From contig FWCC01000251.1 of NCBI GenBank assembly GCA_900169235.1, forward strand, positions 57,087 through 121,086: a stretch of 64,000 bases of DNA. The letters are read 5' to 3'. Position numbers and translations under genes: made by a program. The notes beneath the pieces are model-generated. The model ran no database searches. It was not told the DNA's origin and saw nothing but the letters and a program-made list of their open reading frames with translations. Source of the stretch: Zarea fungicola. Taxonomy: Eukaryota > Ascomycota > Sordariomycetes > Hypocreales > Cordycipitaceae. This document shows positions 54,014-64,000 of this stretch, piece by piece (within the stretch, counting starts at the first letter, position 1; the number at the start of each line of letters is the position of its first letter).

Positions 54014-57000
54014 GGCAGAAAAATGCAAGCGTTAGGAGAGAGTGTTGAATAGGACTGAGCCTGGTCGCGGTGGTGAAGAGTGAGTGGGTGTCTCAACAAT
54101 GGAGGGCGGCGCAAGCCCAAGTGAACAGCAGCGAGCGATGGTGTGAAACGGGGAGGACAGGCTGGACAAGATACAAGCCACGACTGGTCAGCTCAGAAAC
54201 GGATCTCGCATCAGCGCAAAATCCAAGGTTGGAGGCTGTCGGAAGCAGCTGTGGAGGGGGTGTGGGAGCGACCGGCGACAACGGATGGAAACGTCTGGCA
54301 CGAGCGAAGTACAACGCAACGGGCTAAAGTCTGGCACTGGGAAGGTAGTGAGTGTGTGTATGCTGCGGAAAAGAGGGAAATGGCGAGATTGAAAATGCGC
54401 GTAGTTGAGGGAGGGGCCAGCAGGATGGGAATGACGAATGAGCGAGCAGAAATGCCTAGAGGTAGGTACTTAGGCGGCGACCCAGTATTTAGCAGCAACT
54501 GTTTATTAATGTACAAGTGCAAATGCCTAAAGGCACCTGTACTAAATTAGTACCATGGTACCTACCCAGATAGGTACTAACGTAGAATCAGTAGGGACGT
54601 AGCTCTACCATAATGCCATCTTTACCAACAAGTCCTTGCATTTCAGGCCGAAATAAGTAGGTAGCAGCTATAATGTCGAAAATGACTTTATTATGCTGGA
54701 AGTCCTACAGATTATTATGATTATTTTTTTTGCGCAGCGCTTTTTTGTATGCCTAGGTAGGCAAGTTGGTAACTACCTTTGCTCCAACATTATTTCCCCA
54801 TTGACCCTGTACGGACATGTTACAGCGGCCTTGGCATGTAAAAATCTATCAAAGGAAATACCTGCCTCCTGTAAGTTTTTGAAAGTCCTATGAAGTGAGA
54901 CAGGGTGCAATCGTCCATCATGTGCGACTAGGAATTTACGACTTTTTCTACATACTGCCCTAGTAGGTACTGGGTCGGTAGTGGCGGTTTCCAGGCTATT
55001 AGAACCGCACCAAACAAACTGCTAGCAAAGATCAATGGCAAGACTTCCCCGTCACGCCTTCAGACCACACATTTCGGTCGGCTCGGCCAAGCCTCAAAAA
55101 ACTCATTCCATTAGGCCGCTATTGTGTTGTTCGATGGCCATGCACATTGCACATGTCTGTACCGGCGCGACATGGAACACATGTAGCCTGCCTTTTCCGT
55201 GATCAGCCCGCTGCCCCTGTTGGTAGAGGTATGAGTACCATTCAGTGCAGCTTTGCCAGCAGATACACACCACAACACCCGAAGTTGTAGCCTGGAACTT
55301 GTGCTTGCATGGCCGGTGGCATCGGATACATGGTACATAGTAGGTAGCCAGCCACGGCTTGACAACGCCCGTCCCAGTCGGCTCACTTTTTACTCAGTGC
55401 GGGAGTGGTGTACCTATTTGCCATGCATCTATATACAAGTTCTATGTGACCAGTATAGTCAATTATCTCCATTCTAATTACGTGGCTTACATGTTCAGCA
55501 CTCCTATGATAAAAAGAGGTGCAACTTGGATGGACAAATGGAGGTTGGCTTGAGCTATAAGGAGATTGATCGTAACGGACCGTCAGCGGAACTCATTGGC
55601 AATCCTGGTGTAACTTGTGTGGCTAGGTAGTGGGCCGGAACAAGCAAACAAGCTACCTCTGGTACATTGGCCAACTACCTAGGTACAGGTACGGAGTACT
55701 ACTACCTAACTAGGGACTAAGGTAGGTATAGGTACCTTTGGACCTGCACTTAAGTTATAATTACGGTGCTTACCGGGGATGTTGTAGCCGGCATATCGCA
55801 CTGCACGTTGATACTACCTGTCACTGTTGGGGTCACAGTTTGTTCTATCATGCGAAAGCTCCTGGCCATCTACCATAACCGTCTCTTCTCTGTCTACGAT
55901 TTCTTAATCAATTGAGATAACTATAATGGGCAATAAACCCGATATCAAACAGACGTCGTTAACAGGATAAATCAGGTCCGACTCTAGTGGGGCGAGCAAA
56001 CGGAACAACGCTGAAGCATTGGACTTGCTACCTATGAAGATTGTCCCCAGTTGGGAGGTAGCACAAATACAGTATACAGCCCAAATTCATGAGTAGCCCT
56101 TGCGTCGCCGTTGGCAGTGTTGGATGTGATGATTTACACGACTGCATTTCCACCAGCGCAGCTTGGTAAGCGTGCTCTCGATGTGTAATAAGCACACTAA
56201 TCTGCACTGAAAACTGAATTTGTGATTCCAGATCCTTCCCCACAACGCCTGGGCTTGCCGTTTCGACATTGCGGCAATACGAGATTTATTCAACTTACAT
56301 ACTAACCTGTTGTGGGGCGTGTTCAGTACGCGGGTCAACCTTGGTGCGCATCAGACGGGCTGCTGGGTTGGGCTTTATTACTTCCTTGCTACGTAACTCC
56401 CTACGACTCTGTTAATTGCCTTCGCGGGGGTCTCCCAACCGCAAATTGACGTATCATTATTCTCACTGTCTACGCGAACTCCCCTTTTCGTAATGCCGCA
56501 CCTTGTAGGTATGCATGTGGTTCCCCAGGACACTGTAGCCTGATTAGTATAGGAAGCGCTGTTCTCTCTCCAGCGGTCCCTATAAGATACTAAAATACCC
56601 CGTTTCAATCCAAGAAGAATTGTATATAGTTACTTCGTGCATAACTGAACCAGGCTGGCGAATACTGCTGCGGGTGAGCCCGACTAGCAATATCGGTTCA
56701 TGGGGTGGTGCCCGTTCAACCCTTATTAACCTTTCCCTGCAGAAAAAGTATCTGTCGAGAAATTGTGCAGCCTGGCATAAGATATAGGGTATCCCTGAAC
56801 CTGATAGCCTCGTGTCGTGGAAATGAGCGACTTGCCGTTTTCGGTATTGCCCGATAATTAGGTTACTGTGCGGCATCGGATATTTACTGAGTGGTCTGTA
56901 AATCATATCCTTTCAATTTACCACGCGTAATAGTGCTGCTATCTCAAATATAGTTGTGCGAAACCTGTAGTAACTCTGTATCCAGTGGATATCCCCTCCA

Positions 57001-57409
57001 AAATGAGCCAGCTGTCGAGTAAATGAAAATACGGAAAACAGACAACAACAAGACTTGAAGTCATTATTATACCTCGATACTACGAACGAATCACCTACCC
57101 CCATTATACTCATGGTTCTCTGCCTGTCCTATTTAACAGGACAAGTGCGAAAACTGCAGTATCCTAAAATCGAGACCGCTTTAAATGACCAGGCAGCCCC
57201 ACCGACCACACCAACTTACCAAATTTAGCCCGTGACAATTCCGAGAAAGTCTTTTTGCCCAGGAGTAGCTTGGACCTGCGAATAGTATATAAGGATATCG
57301 ACAACAACGCAGCTGGAACAGCCTCTAACCCAGTTAACAATCAACGTCCACGTAGTCCCAACACAAGTCAAATTATAGCACGGAAAGCCTGCATCGGATC
57401 CAAGCCTCC
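54014..57409. other. Gene-poor region of 3.4 kb
   Basis: The right part of the RRM-protein promoter (to about 54.5 kb) is purine-rich on the + strand. Beyond it I see no conserved coding frame, only scattered TAGGTACC-type clusters (54457-54473, 54549-54580, 55675-55739). The stretch 55.9-57.1 kb has no obvious structure. It may be decayed repeat sequence or hold a lineage-specific or non-coding gene. Confidence 0.45.
55675..55739. repeat. TAGGTACCTA-type word cluster
   Basis: Within 65 bp there are repeated ACTACCTA, AGGTAC, GTAGGTA and GGTACC words in both orientations. Confidence 0.6.
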
Positions 57410-58262
57410 ATGTCCACCAGAGCATTCAGCAAAACATCGCGCCAAGTCGTGTCAGGCTGTCGAGATGCACTGCACAAACCTGGACCACGTTGCCAGAGGT
57501 CCTACTACTCGTACGACCACCCGGCTGCCGTAGGAGCATTTGGAAGCACAGAAGAGGCCATTCTATCAGCTGCTTACAAGCACGTCCCGGAACATGGCTT
57601 CTCGACCCGCGCCATAGGACATGGGGCGCGTGACGCAGGGTATCTCGACATCAGCCCAAGCGTGTTGCCCGATGGCGCATTTAGCCTGATACGGTACCAC
57701 CTCGTCTCACAGAGAGAAATTCTCACCACCAAAGCTCGGGAGCTATTCAAGGATCAAGAATCGCCCGGGCCCGGAGCGAGAGCCAGGGACTTAACCTGGG
57801 CGCGACTGTTAGCGAACAGAGATGTAATTCATCACTGGCAAGAGGTACGTCAATGTGACCACTTCGCTCATTGCCGGCAGGCAAGAAGGCACGAGCCGTA
57901 TATACCAACACGATGCAAAATATCCGCAGGCACTGGCCGTCATGGCACAACCCAGTCACGTACCGACCTCGCTCAACGAGCTCGCGAAGCTCTCCGATGA
58001 GATCTGGTTCCTCGCCGGCGACACTGCCGTCGATTCGTCGTGGTATACCAAGCGTGCGACGTTGTCCATGATCTACACAACGACCGAATTATTCATGACA
58101 AACGACAAGTCGCCTGACTTTGTTGGGACCAAGAACTTTTTGGCCCGAAGACTCGACGAAGTCCAGTCCATCGGAGGCGCGGCAAGTGCCATCGGACAGT
58201 GGTCAGGGTTCACATTTCAGGCGGCGATCAATGTTCTGAGAAGCAAGGGAGTAGGGCTTTGA
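57410..58262 (+). CDS. COQ9: Coq9, ubiquinone biosynthesis lipid-binding protein
   Basis: Coq9 is the matrix-side lipid-binding protein that presents coenzyme Q intermediates to Coq7 in the ubiquinone synthesis complex. Two exons (57410-57844, 57930-58262) give 255 residues. The N-terminal 40 residues (MSTRAFSKTSRQVVSGCRDA) are Arg/Ser-rich with few acidic residues, a mitochondrial presequence. The TetR-like helix region follows: AILSAAYKHVPEHGFSTRAI and GARDAGYLDISPSVLP. The COQ9 C-terminal domain has LSDEIWFLAGDTAVDSSWYT and KRATLSMIYTTTELFMTNDK, ending with LARRLDEVQSIG. The 85-nt intron joins IHHWQE to ALAVMAQPSHVP. The start is the first ATG. Confidence 0.94.
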
Positions 58263-58485
58263 TATGCACCGATTCTACACGATGTTCACAACTCGCAATG
58301 TAAGAAAGAGGGTATACTCTACGCCAGTGTACAATACTTTTACAATTTTAGACAACTTGTACATCATATGGTGGCATGTTCAACCACATCCCACAAGAGC
58401 CTAGGCGTGCACGTAAACTTGTACGAAAGAATTGCAACTACATACAACAGACGTTTGAATGAGCTTCGGCATAAAGTAGATTCGC

Positions 58486-61400
58486 TCAAATAAGCGTGCG
58501 CTGGCGCGGATCAGTCAACCTGCATCAATCGAAGCGGTCAGTATAGGATTTTCATTGAGGGGCAAAATACGCACCGAATAATCTTGACGTCCCTATCTAA
58601 CTTGGCACGCCCCTCAATAGCATTGGGCGTTATGAGGATATACTGTCTGGATACGGAACGACGTGCGACATCAACCTGTATCTTGCCGTCAGTTACATTC
58701 CTCAATCTAGCCAGAGAGAGGAGAAGGGTGGGAGTGAGGAAGGGAGGCCATACCAGCATGTTTGTACTAATTGCTCGATTCACATTGTCCATGAAGACGT
58801 CAAACTCATCCAAGCAACGAATTGGAGACCCAATAGCCTCCCACACTGAGAGAAGCATGCAGATGGAAGAAAATGATTTCTCTCCCCCAGAGAGTGTCTT
58901 CGTATCGCGGCCACCTGAGCTCTTCTTTGTTTCGTCAGGCTCAATGTGGATGACAACCTTCCTGTCTTTGTGCCTGAGATCTATCTTGCCTCGGAAACCC
59001 CGCTCGCTGAGAAGGTAGTTGAACTGGATACGGATACGTGCGCTGATTTGTCTCTGGAAGGTGCGCCAGAGACGAAGTCGCTGCTCGATGGCATTTTTTA
59101 AGGACTTAATCATCATGTCCAAGTTTTCCGTCTCTTCAACGACAGTGTCATATCGTTTTTCTGCCTCAGCTGCTCTGTCGAATATTTGCTGATCCGTAGC
59201 CCCAAGGCGTTTTTCTCGTAGGGCCAATTGTTCACCGATTTTTTGGTACTTTCTTTCTATACTCTGATACGTCTCGCCTTCTGGGATGTGTGCTCTATCA
59301 GGAGCAACCTCGACTGCCTGTCTAGTAAAGTCTTGCACTTCGTCCGCTTTTTGCTTACGTCGAGTTTCTGCGCGACGAAGTTCTGCTCGTTCAATATCCG
59401 CCTTTTCAAAGGCGGAGTTCTTATTCGATACCGCAATGCGTCTCATAGACTCCGTACTCTGTATCTTTATATCGGCCTTTTGCACACGTTCCGCAAAGCT
59501 TTCCGCCTCGCGGCGGGCCTCTTCCAACACGCTCTTGGCAGCTTCTGATTTCTTACCCAGGTCTCCCTTTTCAAGCCTCATATTGCCATACTGACTGCCA
59601 AGACGGTCTTCTTCCTTGCGTTTGCGCTCCAAGTCATTGCGTAGGGAGACGAGACGGTCGTCGGCACCTTCAAATGCATCCATCTCCATTGCTATCCGCT
59701 CTACGTCAGCTTGGACTTGTCTCAATTCTGTCCCCAGGCGTTTCTGTTTCTCCTGATGCACCGCTAGATCCCTCTCACAGCGTTGAAGCGCCTGTTGTGC
59801 AAGCCGTTCTTCAGAATTGAGTTCTGTCAGCTCTGATTGTATATGCCTCAAGGTCTCTTCCTGAATCGCCAACTGCCGTCCCGAGTCTGACTGCATCTTG
59901 GGCTGTTTTGCTAATGGGGTAACTGGCGCAGTGCTAATGTTTCCACCTCGGTTTGTTAATCTGATACCATGCCCACGTTTGCCCTTGCCGTCATGGAAAC
60001 ACAAACATGAGCTAACATTTCGAGGTGGGGTAACGCAATCTATCATGACCTTTTCAGCCTCAGCTCTGCTTTGCACGAGAATAACCTTCTCAATTTGAGC
60101 ATTGATAATCAGCTGAGTTCGGATTACGTCATCACCAAACTGAAGGACTCGCAAAATCGTGTCAAATTCTTCCGATGGTTCCTGGCTTCGCGTATCGATG
60201 TTGCCTCCGTACGCAATGTAGATTGGTGGCGGATGCTTCATGTTGCTCCGTTGCATGATTCCAGATAGTCTTGACTGATCTTGCTTACTGCGAACAACAA
60301 ATGCATTGAGTTGGTCACCGAAAGTCTTCTCCAAAATAGCAGACCATTCAGGCTTGAGTAGCTTGACGTGAGCACCAATCGGCCCGACGGGCTTCGTATG
60401 GAATCCTTGGTCGTTTGCGATAGTCTTGACAAGATTCATAATTTCTCTATCAAAACCATCATACGCAGATCCACTGCTTTTCTGTAGTTCGCGCAACGTT
60501 CTCTCTGCCGCCGCAACCTCGTTGCGTTTGGCCTCCCTCTGCTGCTGTTTGCGTTTCAACGCTTCTGCGGCATCCCGAACGGCGGTACGCTTTTCAGGCA
60601 ACTGTTCAGTTGCCTCGGCTATGCTCTGATGAATGCCTTTTTCCTTGCTAGTGGCTTCTGCATGTTCCGCATCTTTCTCAGCCCTTGCGGCGCCGGTTGC
60701 ATCTCCAACCTTCTTCTCCTCGTCTCTAACTTTCTTTCCCCAAGACTGGATATCGGCACGCATTGTCTTCAGATGACTATGTGCTTCACGCTCTTCTAGA
60801 TGCAGCTCGACGAGAGCTTTCTGGGTTGCGCTATATGTAGTTTCTGCTGAAGCAACCTTGTCTTGAACCAACTTTTGTTCAGTATTTAGTTCTTCTCTTG
60901 CTGTCTTGAAACGCTGCAGCTGCAGTGTTACCTCTTCGAGCGCCCCACCTGTTTTTTCGCACTCTTGCTCTGCGTCCGTAATTCGCGCGTTTCGTGTGAC
61001 GATGTTAGCGTTGAGGTGTTCAAGCGCGTTTTCTTGTTCGACGACCTGATACCAAACGAGCTGGCGTCTGTAAAGTCTTGCCTTCTCGCGAAGGCTCTGA
61101 TTTTTTTGTACAATTTCTTGGAGACGTCGAGCAGTTTCCATCTCTTTTTTTACGAATGCAACCTTGTCGTTAATATCATCTCGTAAAACAAGAGTCTTAT
61201 CCAGTGTATCTTGTGACATCCTGTAGTCGTTGTCGAGTTGTTCGAGCTGAACTCCTGAGACGAAATACTTATACTTCTGAGCTGGAGTGGCGGAATTTAG
61301 GAACTGTCTTGCGTTGTCCTGCGAGAGAATTGTCAAGGGATTGCCCATCTGTAATGCAAACCACTCCGATATTTCATCGACTTCCTGCTTCTTCGTCGAG

Positions 61401-62202
61401 ATAACCTTGCTTTCTGCAGACTTAATTTTGAAACCGCTGCTTCCAGTCTTTGAGAAGTGTCTCTCCACAATAATGCTCTGGCCGTAGACGTCTGGCTGAT
61501 ATGCATCTGATCCGGCATTCTTGATTTGGACCACAAGTTTACCTTGCTCTTGACCTTCCTTTATAAACGACTTCATACTCCCGCCACGGTTCGTGTCACT
61601 GGCTTTGCCTCCGAGACAAAGAGTCAGCGCAGTCAGAACCGCGCTCTTTCCACTGCCATTTTCTCCGACGATAAAGTTGATGAGGGGACCAAGTTCGACA
61701 TGCAGTCGTGAGTGGCACATGAAATTGTAACAAGTTATGCTCTCGATAATGCCGCTCTCTGCGACCATATTGTCGCCAAGGTTACGCGGACGCTGTTGGA
61801 GCCTTTGTGTCGCTCGTTCGTCATCGAGATCAAGATTCTCCAAATGTTTGAATCCTGCATCTCGCATAATCTCGTACTGGGTCATCGGTGGTGCATTTGG
61901 CGCATCATCATACTCTGCCTCGTCTTCCTCTCCATCTTCAGAGCCGTATGCTGCAGTATTCTCTCGATCGGGCGTCTCATCCGCACGATTGCCATTTTCG
62001 AATGAGAGGCGAGCTCTTTTGTTCTACAGTTTACCAGTTAGTGCTGCAGATTATATGAAGTGACAGCAGGAAGGGACGGGGGTCGTGTTTGCCGTACCGA
62101 TGATTCTCTGTGAGCCATTGATGAGCTTGCTATTTGAGTATCGATAACCTCGCGGCGCTCTCCTGCGTCTGCTAAAGTACGTGGTCTTTTCGAGGAAGCC
62201 AT
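58486..62202 (-). CDS. SMC6: Smc6, subunit of the Smc5/6 complex
   Basis: Smc6 pairs with Smc5 in the ATPase complex that resolves recombination intermediates and compacts DNA. Four exons (62202-62098, 62023-58754, 58675-58575, 58519-58486) give 1,169 residues. The head has GIIESITCYNFMCHSRLHVE and Walker A FIVGENGSGKS (about residues 152-162). Long coiled coils flank a hinge (about residues 530-700, with FGDQLNAFVVRSKQDQSRLS). The C-terminal signature is TLSGGEKSFSSICMLLSVWE and the Walker B region CLDEFDVFMDNVNRAIST. The intron 58676-58753 is 78 nt, in frame and stop-free, so it is invisible to a frame scan; removing it gives the family junction NML-VDVARRSV. The end is KIIRLTDPRQRTLI. The first exon encodes a disordered basic start. 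Confidence 0.94.
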
Positions 62203-62546
62203 GCTACCAATAACAGGAGCACAGTAGAGGCAGCAACGATTGGATAAATCCCACGGTGCTGTTCGCAGTTGTATAAACAGCTAACTAGAGTAAAGTGGCT
62301 GTAAAGTGGCTGCAACGCGTATCCAGCACAGGACCGTGCTGAGCACCTTTATTGTGGAGTACTAATGACACGCTCTTCTCACTATAGTAGTTAATAGGAA
62401 AATTGTGCTCTTTTCAGTGGAGGGTACCCAGTAACGTGGTAAAGGTACAACTTGCTGGCTGCCCCGCAATCGGCGGGTGGATTTGAAGTGCTGTAGGTAC
62501 CTGATAATAGCGAAAGTACCTAATAGTGGTTGTAGGTAGGTACCTA
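62203..62546. other. Upstream region of SMC6
   Basis: These 344 bp hold the SMC6 promoter. A TAGGTACC-rich cluster (about 62493-62546) abuts the inverted-repeat element. No gene is supported. Confidence 0.5.
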
Positions 62547-62987
62547 CAGTGGGCCAAAAGTAATTCCGCTCGAAGGCCAATTTTTCACCAAAATGCCCTA
62601 TTTTTAAAAGCCAATAGCTATACCAATAAAGGAGATAAAAGTGTATAATAAACTATTTTACATAAATTATTATTTAAAATTCATTAAAGTAAGTTTTATA
62701 TATTTTTAAATATTTTTCTAGCAGAGAAATCTATTAATAAAGCTAGCTAAGCTAAAATTGCACTATTTTACTACAGATTTTAATTCTTCTACTTTTACTA
62801 TTTAATTATAAAATAAAAGAATTAATTGGTAATATAAAAATAGGTATAATATATTATCTAAGCTATAAAAAATTAATAATTATTTTAATACTATTAATTT
62901 ATTAATTTATTACTGTATAATTGCTTAATAAAAAGTGTGTATTTTGGTGTAAAATGGGCCTCTGAGCGGAATTACCTGGACCCACTG
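62547..62987. mobile_element. Tc1/mariner-like non-autonomous element with terminal inverted repeats
   Basis: The left end CAGTGGGCCAAAAGTAATTC and the reverse complement of the right end, CAGTGGGTCCAGGTAATTCC, start inverted repeats that align over about 50 bp with one gap and about eight or nine mismatches. Both contain TAATTCCGCTC and CACCAAAAT. The element is flanked by TA on each side (62545-62546 and 62988-62989), the Tc1/mariner target duplication. The 340-bp interior is extremely AT-rich and has no coding frame, so this is a MITE or a RIP-mutated deletion derivative. Several arm differences are C/T or G/A, consistent with RIP. Confidence 0.85.
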
Positions 62988-64000
62988 TATACCTCAAGGA
63001 AGCTGCACAGAGAAAGAGGCAAATCCAGATTCGCTTAGAGCATAGGAAGAAATAAAGAACAAATACGAGAGAATTCATAAACCAAACCAAACAGGTTCTG
63101 CGATACATAGTTTATAAATAATACACACTCCCCAACAGCCTAAACCCTATTTATGGCTGGCGGACACAGCTGCCGGGAGAGGGGAAGTTCTTGTACCTAC
63201 TACAGCTGTGCTAGTGTCTGCAGTAAGGTACTGAGGATGGCCAGCGCTGCAAGTTGCAGCAAGTCACGGTGTGCACAGTTCTTACCTGCTGTCGTTTGCT
63301 CTGGCGTCGCAGAGAATGAACAGCAAAACTTGGGACTTGCTCCAGTTGGGGCTGATGTATGAGATGATACTGATTGGGTGAACCGAGGAGGGCGATTGAC
63401 CACTAAGTTTTTCGAAGCTGTACTAGGATACTCATCTGCAACGCAGTTAATAAGTATGAATCGGAATCTTCTCACTGCCGGGCTTGCGGTGGGTACTTGC
63501 GGCCACAGGATACGTTAGAGTGCCAGGTGACATTCAGTGACTAGTTAGCGCAAACGGAGACATCGACCCCAGAACCGAGTACAATACAAAGCTGCTGAGG
63601 CACCAGAAGTGCTCCAGAAGTGGTGTCAGCATTACTGGGCCGCCTTGTCGGGGTTGCCTTATTTGATTTGCAAACGTGAAGTACTCCGTACCGCTTTTGT
63701 CTTGATTTCCTCTCATTATCCTGAAGTGTGGAAAAATTGGGTACACACTTCGGACAGCCAAAAGACAGCATTGAAGCCAAAGCCCCCTATTTACCATACA
63801 ATCTAGCGGTGAGTCTTCATTGTTAACAAAAGTGAGAACCATTCGCGGCATTGGCGTCGGGACAGCCTCGAAAAAGGAAAGCCCAGGTCGAGCTGGGGCT
63901 CACTTGTCAGTGCAATGACCTCCATTACCCCAGTACAGGTGCAGCTCCCAAGGGTAACATTGTCATTCTGGGGCGGAGCTTAGTCCCTGAGCACGAGTTT
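62988..64000. other. Terminal region without recognised gene
   Basis: About 1 kb after the inverted-repeat element shows only short open frames. One on the + strand (63153-63362) is Cys-rich but has no family features. No RNA gene or further repeat is supported; the next gene is presumably outside the window. Confidence 0.4.

Noticed and set aside
54143..54550. 135-codon plus-strand frame
   Set aside because: Opposite to the purine/pyrimidine-skewed promoter of the RRM gene; the frame is a composition effect with no homology signs.
56230..56900. Possible duplicated segment sharing CTTGCCGTTTTCG-like words at about 56250 and 56830
   Set aside because: Similarity is limited to short words and does not extend into an alignable repeat.
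58682..58753. Alternative 72-nt version of the SMC6 in-frame intron
   Set aside because: It gives NML-IQVDVARR, while the acceptor six bases later gives NML-VDVARRSV, closer to the family.
63153..63362. Small Cys-rich plus-strand frame (69 codons), effector-like at first sight
   Set aside because: No signal peptide, irregular cysteine spacing, and equally long frames on the opposite strand.

Overview
The window is nuclear DNA of a filamentous ascomycete (Pezizomycotina), most likely a sordariomycete and possibly Hypocreales. Three things point there. Protein genes are interrupted by short introns, mostly 47 to 100 nt, with GTANGT-like donors and CTAAC/CTGAC-like branch sites. The gene set includes proteins found in filamentous fungi but not in budding yeast, such as augmin subunit 1 and a cytochrome b5-fused sphingolipid delta-8 desaturase. 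The intergenic DNA carries AT-rich, RIP-like relics and clustered TAGGTACCTA-type words. The species cannot be named from the sequence alone.

I support 22 protein genes. Where introns are present I chose splice sites that keep conserved motifs intact, and every spliced model gives a whole number of codons.

Layout, left to right: histone H2B (+); SQS1 R3H/G-patch protein (-); ATG4 protease (+); JJJ1 J-protein (-); SPX-RING ubiquitin ligase (+); cystathionine gamma-synthase (-); a 1,085-residue VOC-like protein with a long SAR-PLP-S repeat tail (-); EMG1/NEP1 rRNA methyltransferase (-); mitochondrial ribosomal protein S17 (+); MIT/AAA ATPase of the Sap1/Yta6 type (-); COG6 (-); ATG9 (+); mitoferrin MRS3/4 (+); ER DNAJC3/p58IPK-like co-chaperone (-); HAUS1 (+); VAC14 (-); sphingolipid delta-8 desaturase (-); dihydrolipoamide dehydrogenase (-); SGD1/NOM1 (-); phosphoacetylglucosamine mutase (-); SRP14 (+); Gbp2/Hrb1-like three-RRM protein (-); COQ9 (+); SMC6 (-). 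Counting H2B and the repeat protein, this is 24 CDS entries.

Most genes are housekeeping and there is no metabolic gene cluster. Two loose themes appear: autophagy and membrane traffic (ATG4, ATG9, COG6, VAC14), and ribosome biogenesis (SQS1, JJJ1, EMG1, SGD1). Genes are packed in divergent and convergent pairs. The gene-poor parts are 54.0-57.4 kb and 62.2-64 kb. The latter holds a 441-bp Tc1/mariner-like non-autonomous element with about 50-bp terminal inverted repeats and a TA target duplication.

The observations most worth following are two exact TTATCAGAT (SreA/Fep1-type GATA) words upstream of mitoferrin, a 4-nt first coding exon and an 8-nt micro-exon in the Gbp2-like gene, the repeat-tailed VOC protein, the inverted-repeat element, and an AT-rich relic inside the AGM1-SRP14 divergent promoter. 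I did not find CRISPR arrays, tRNAs, rRNAs, secondary-metabolite genes or viral genes.
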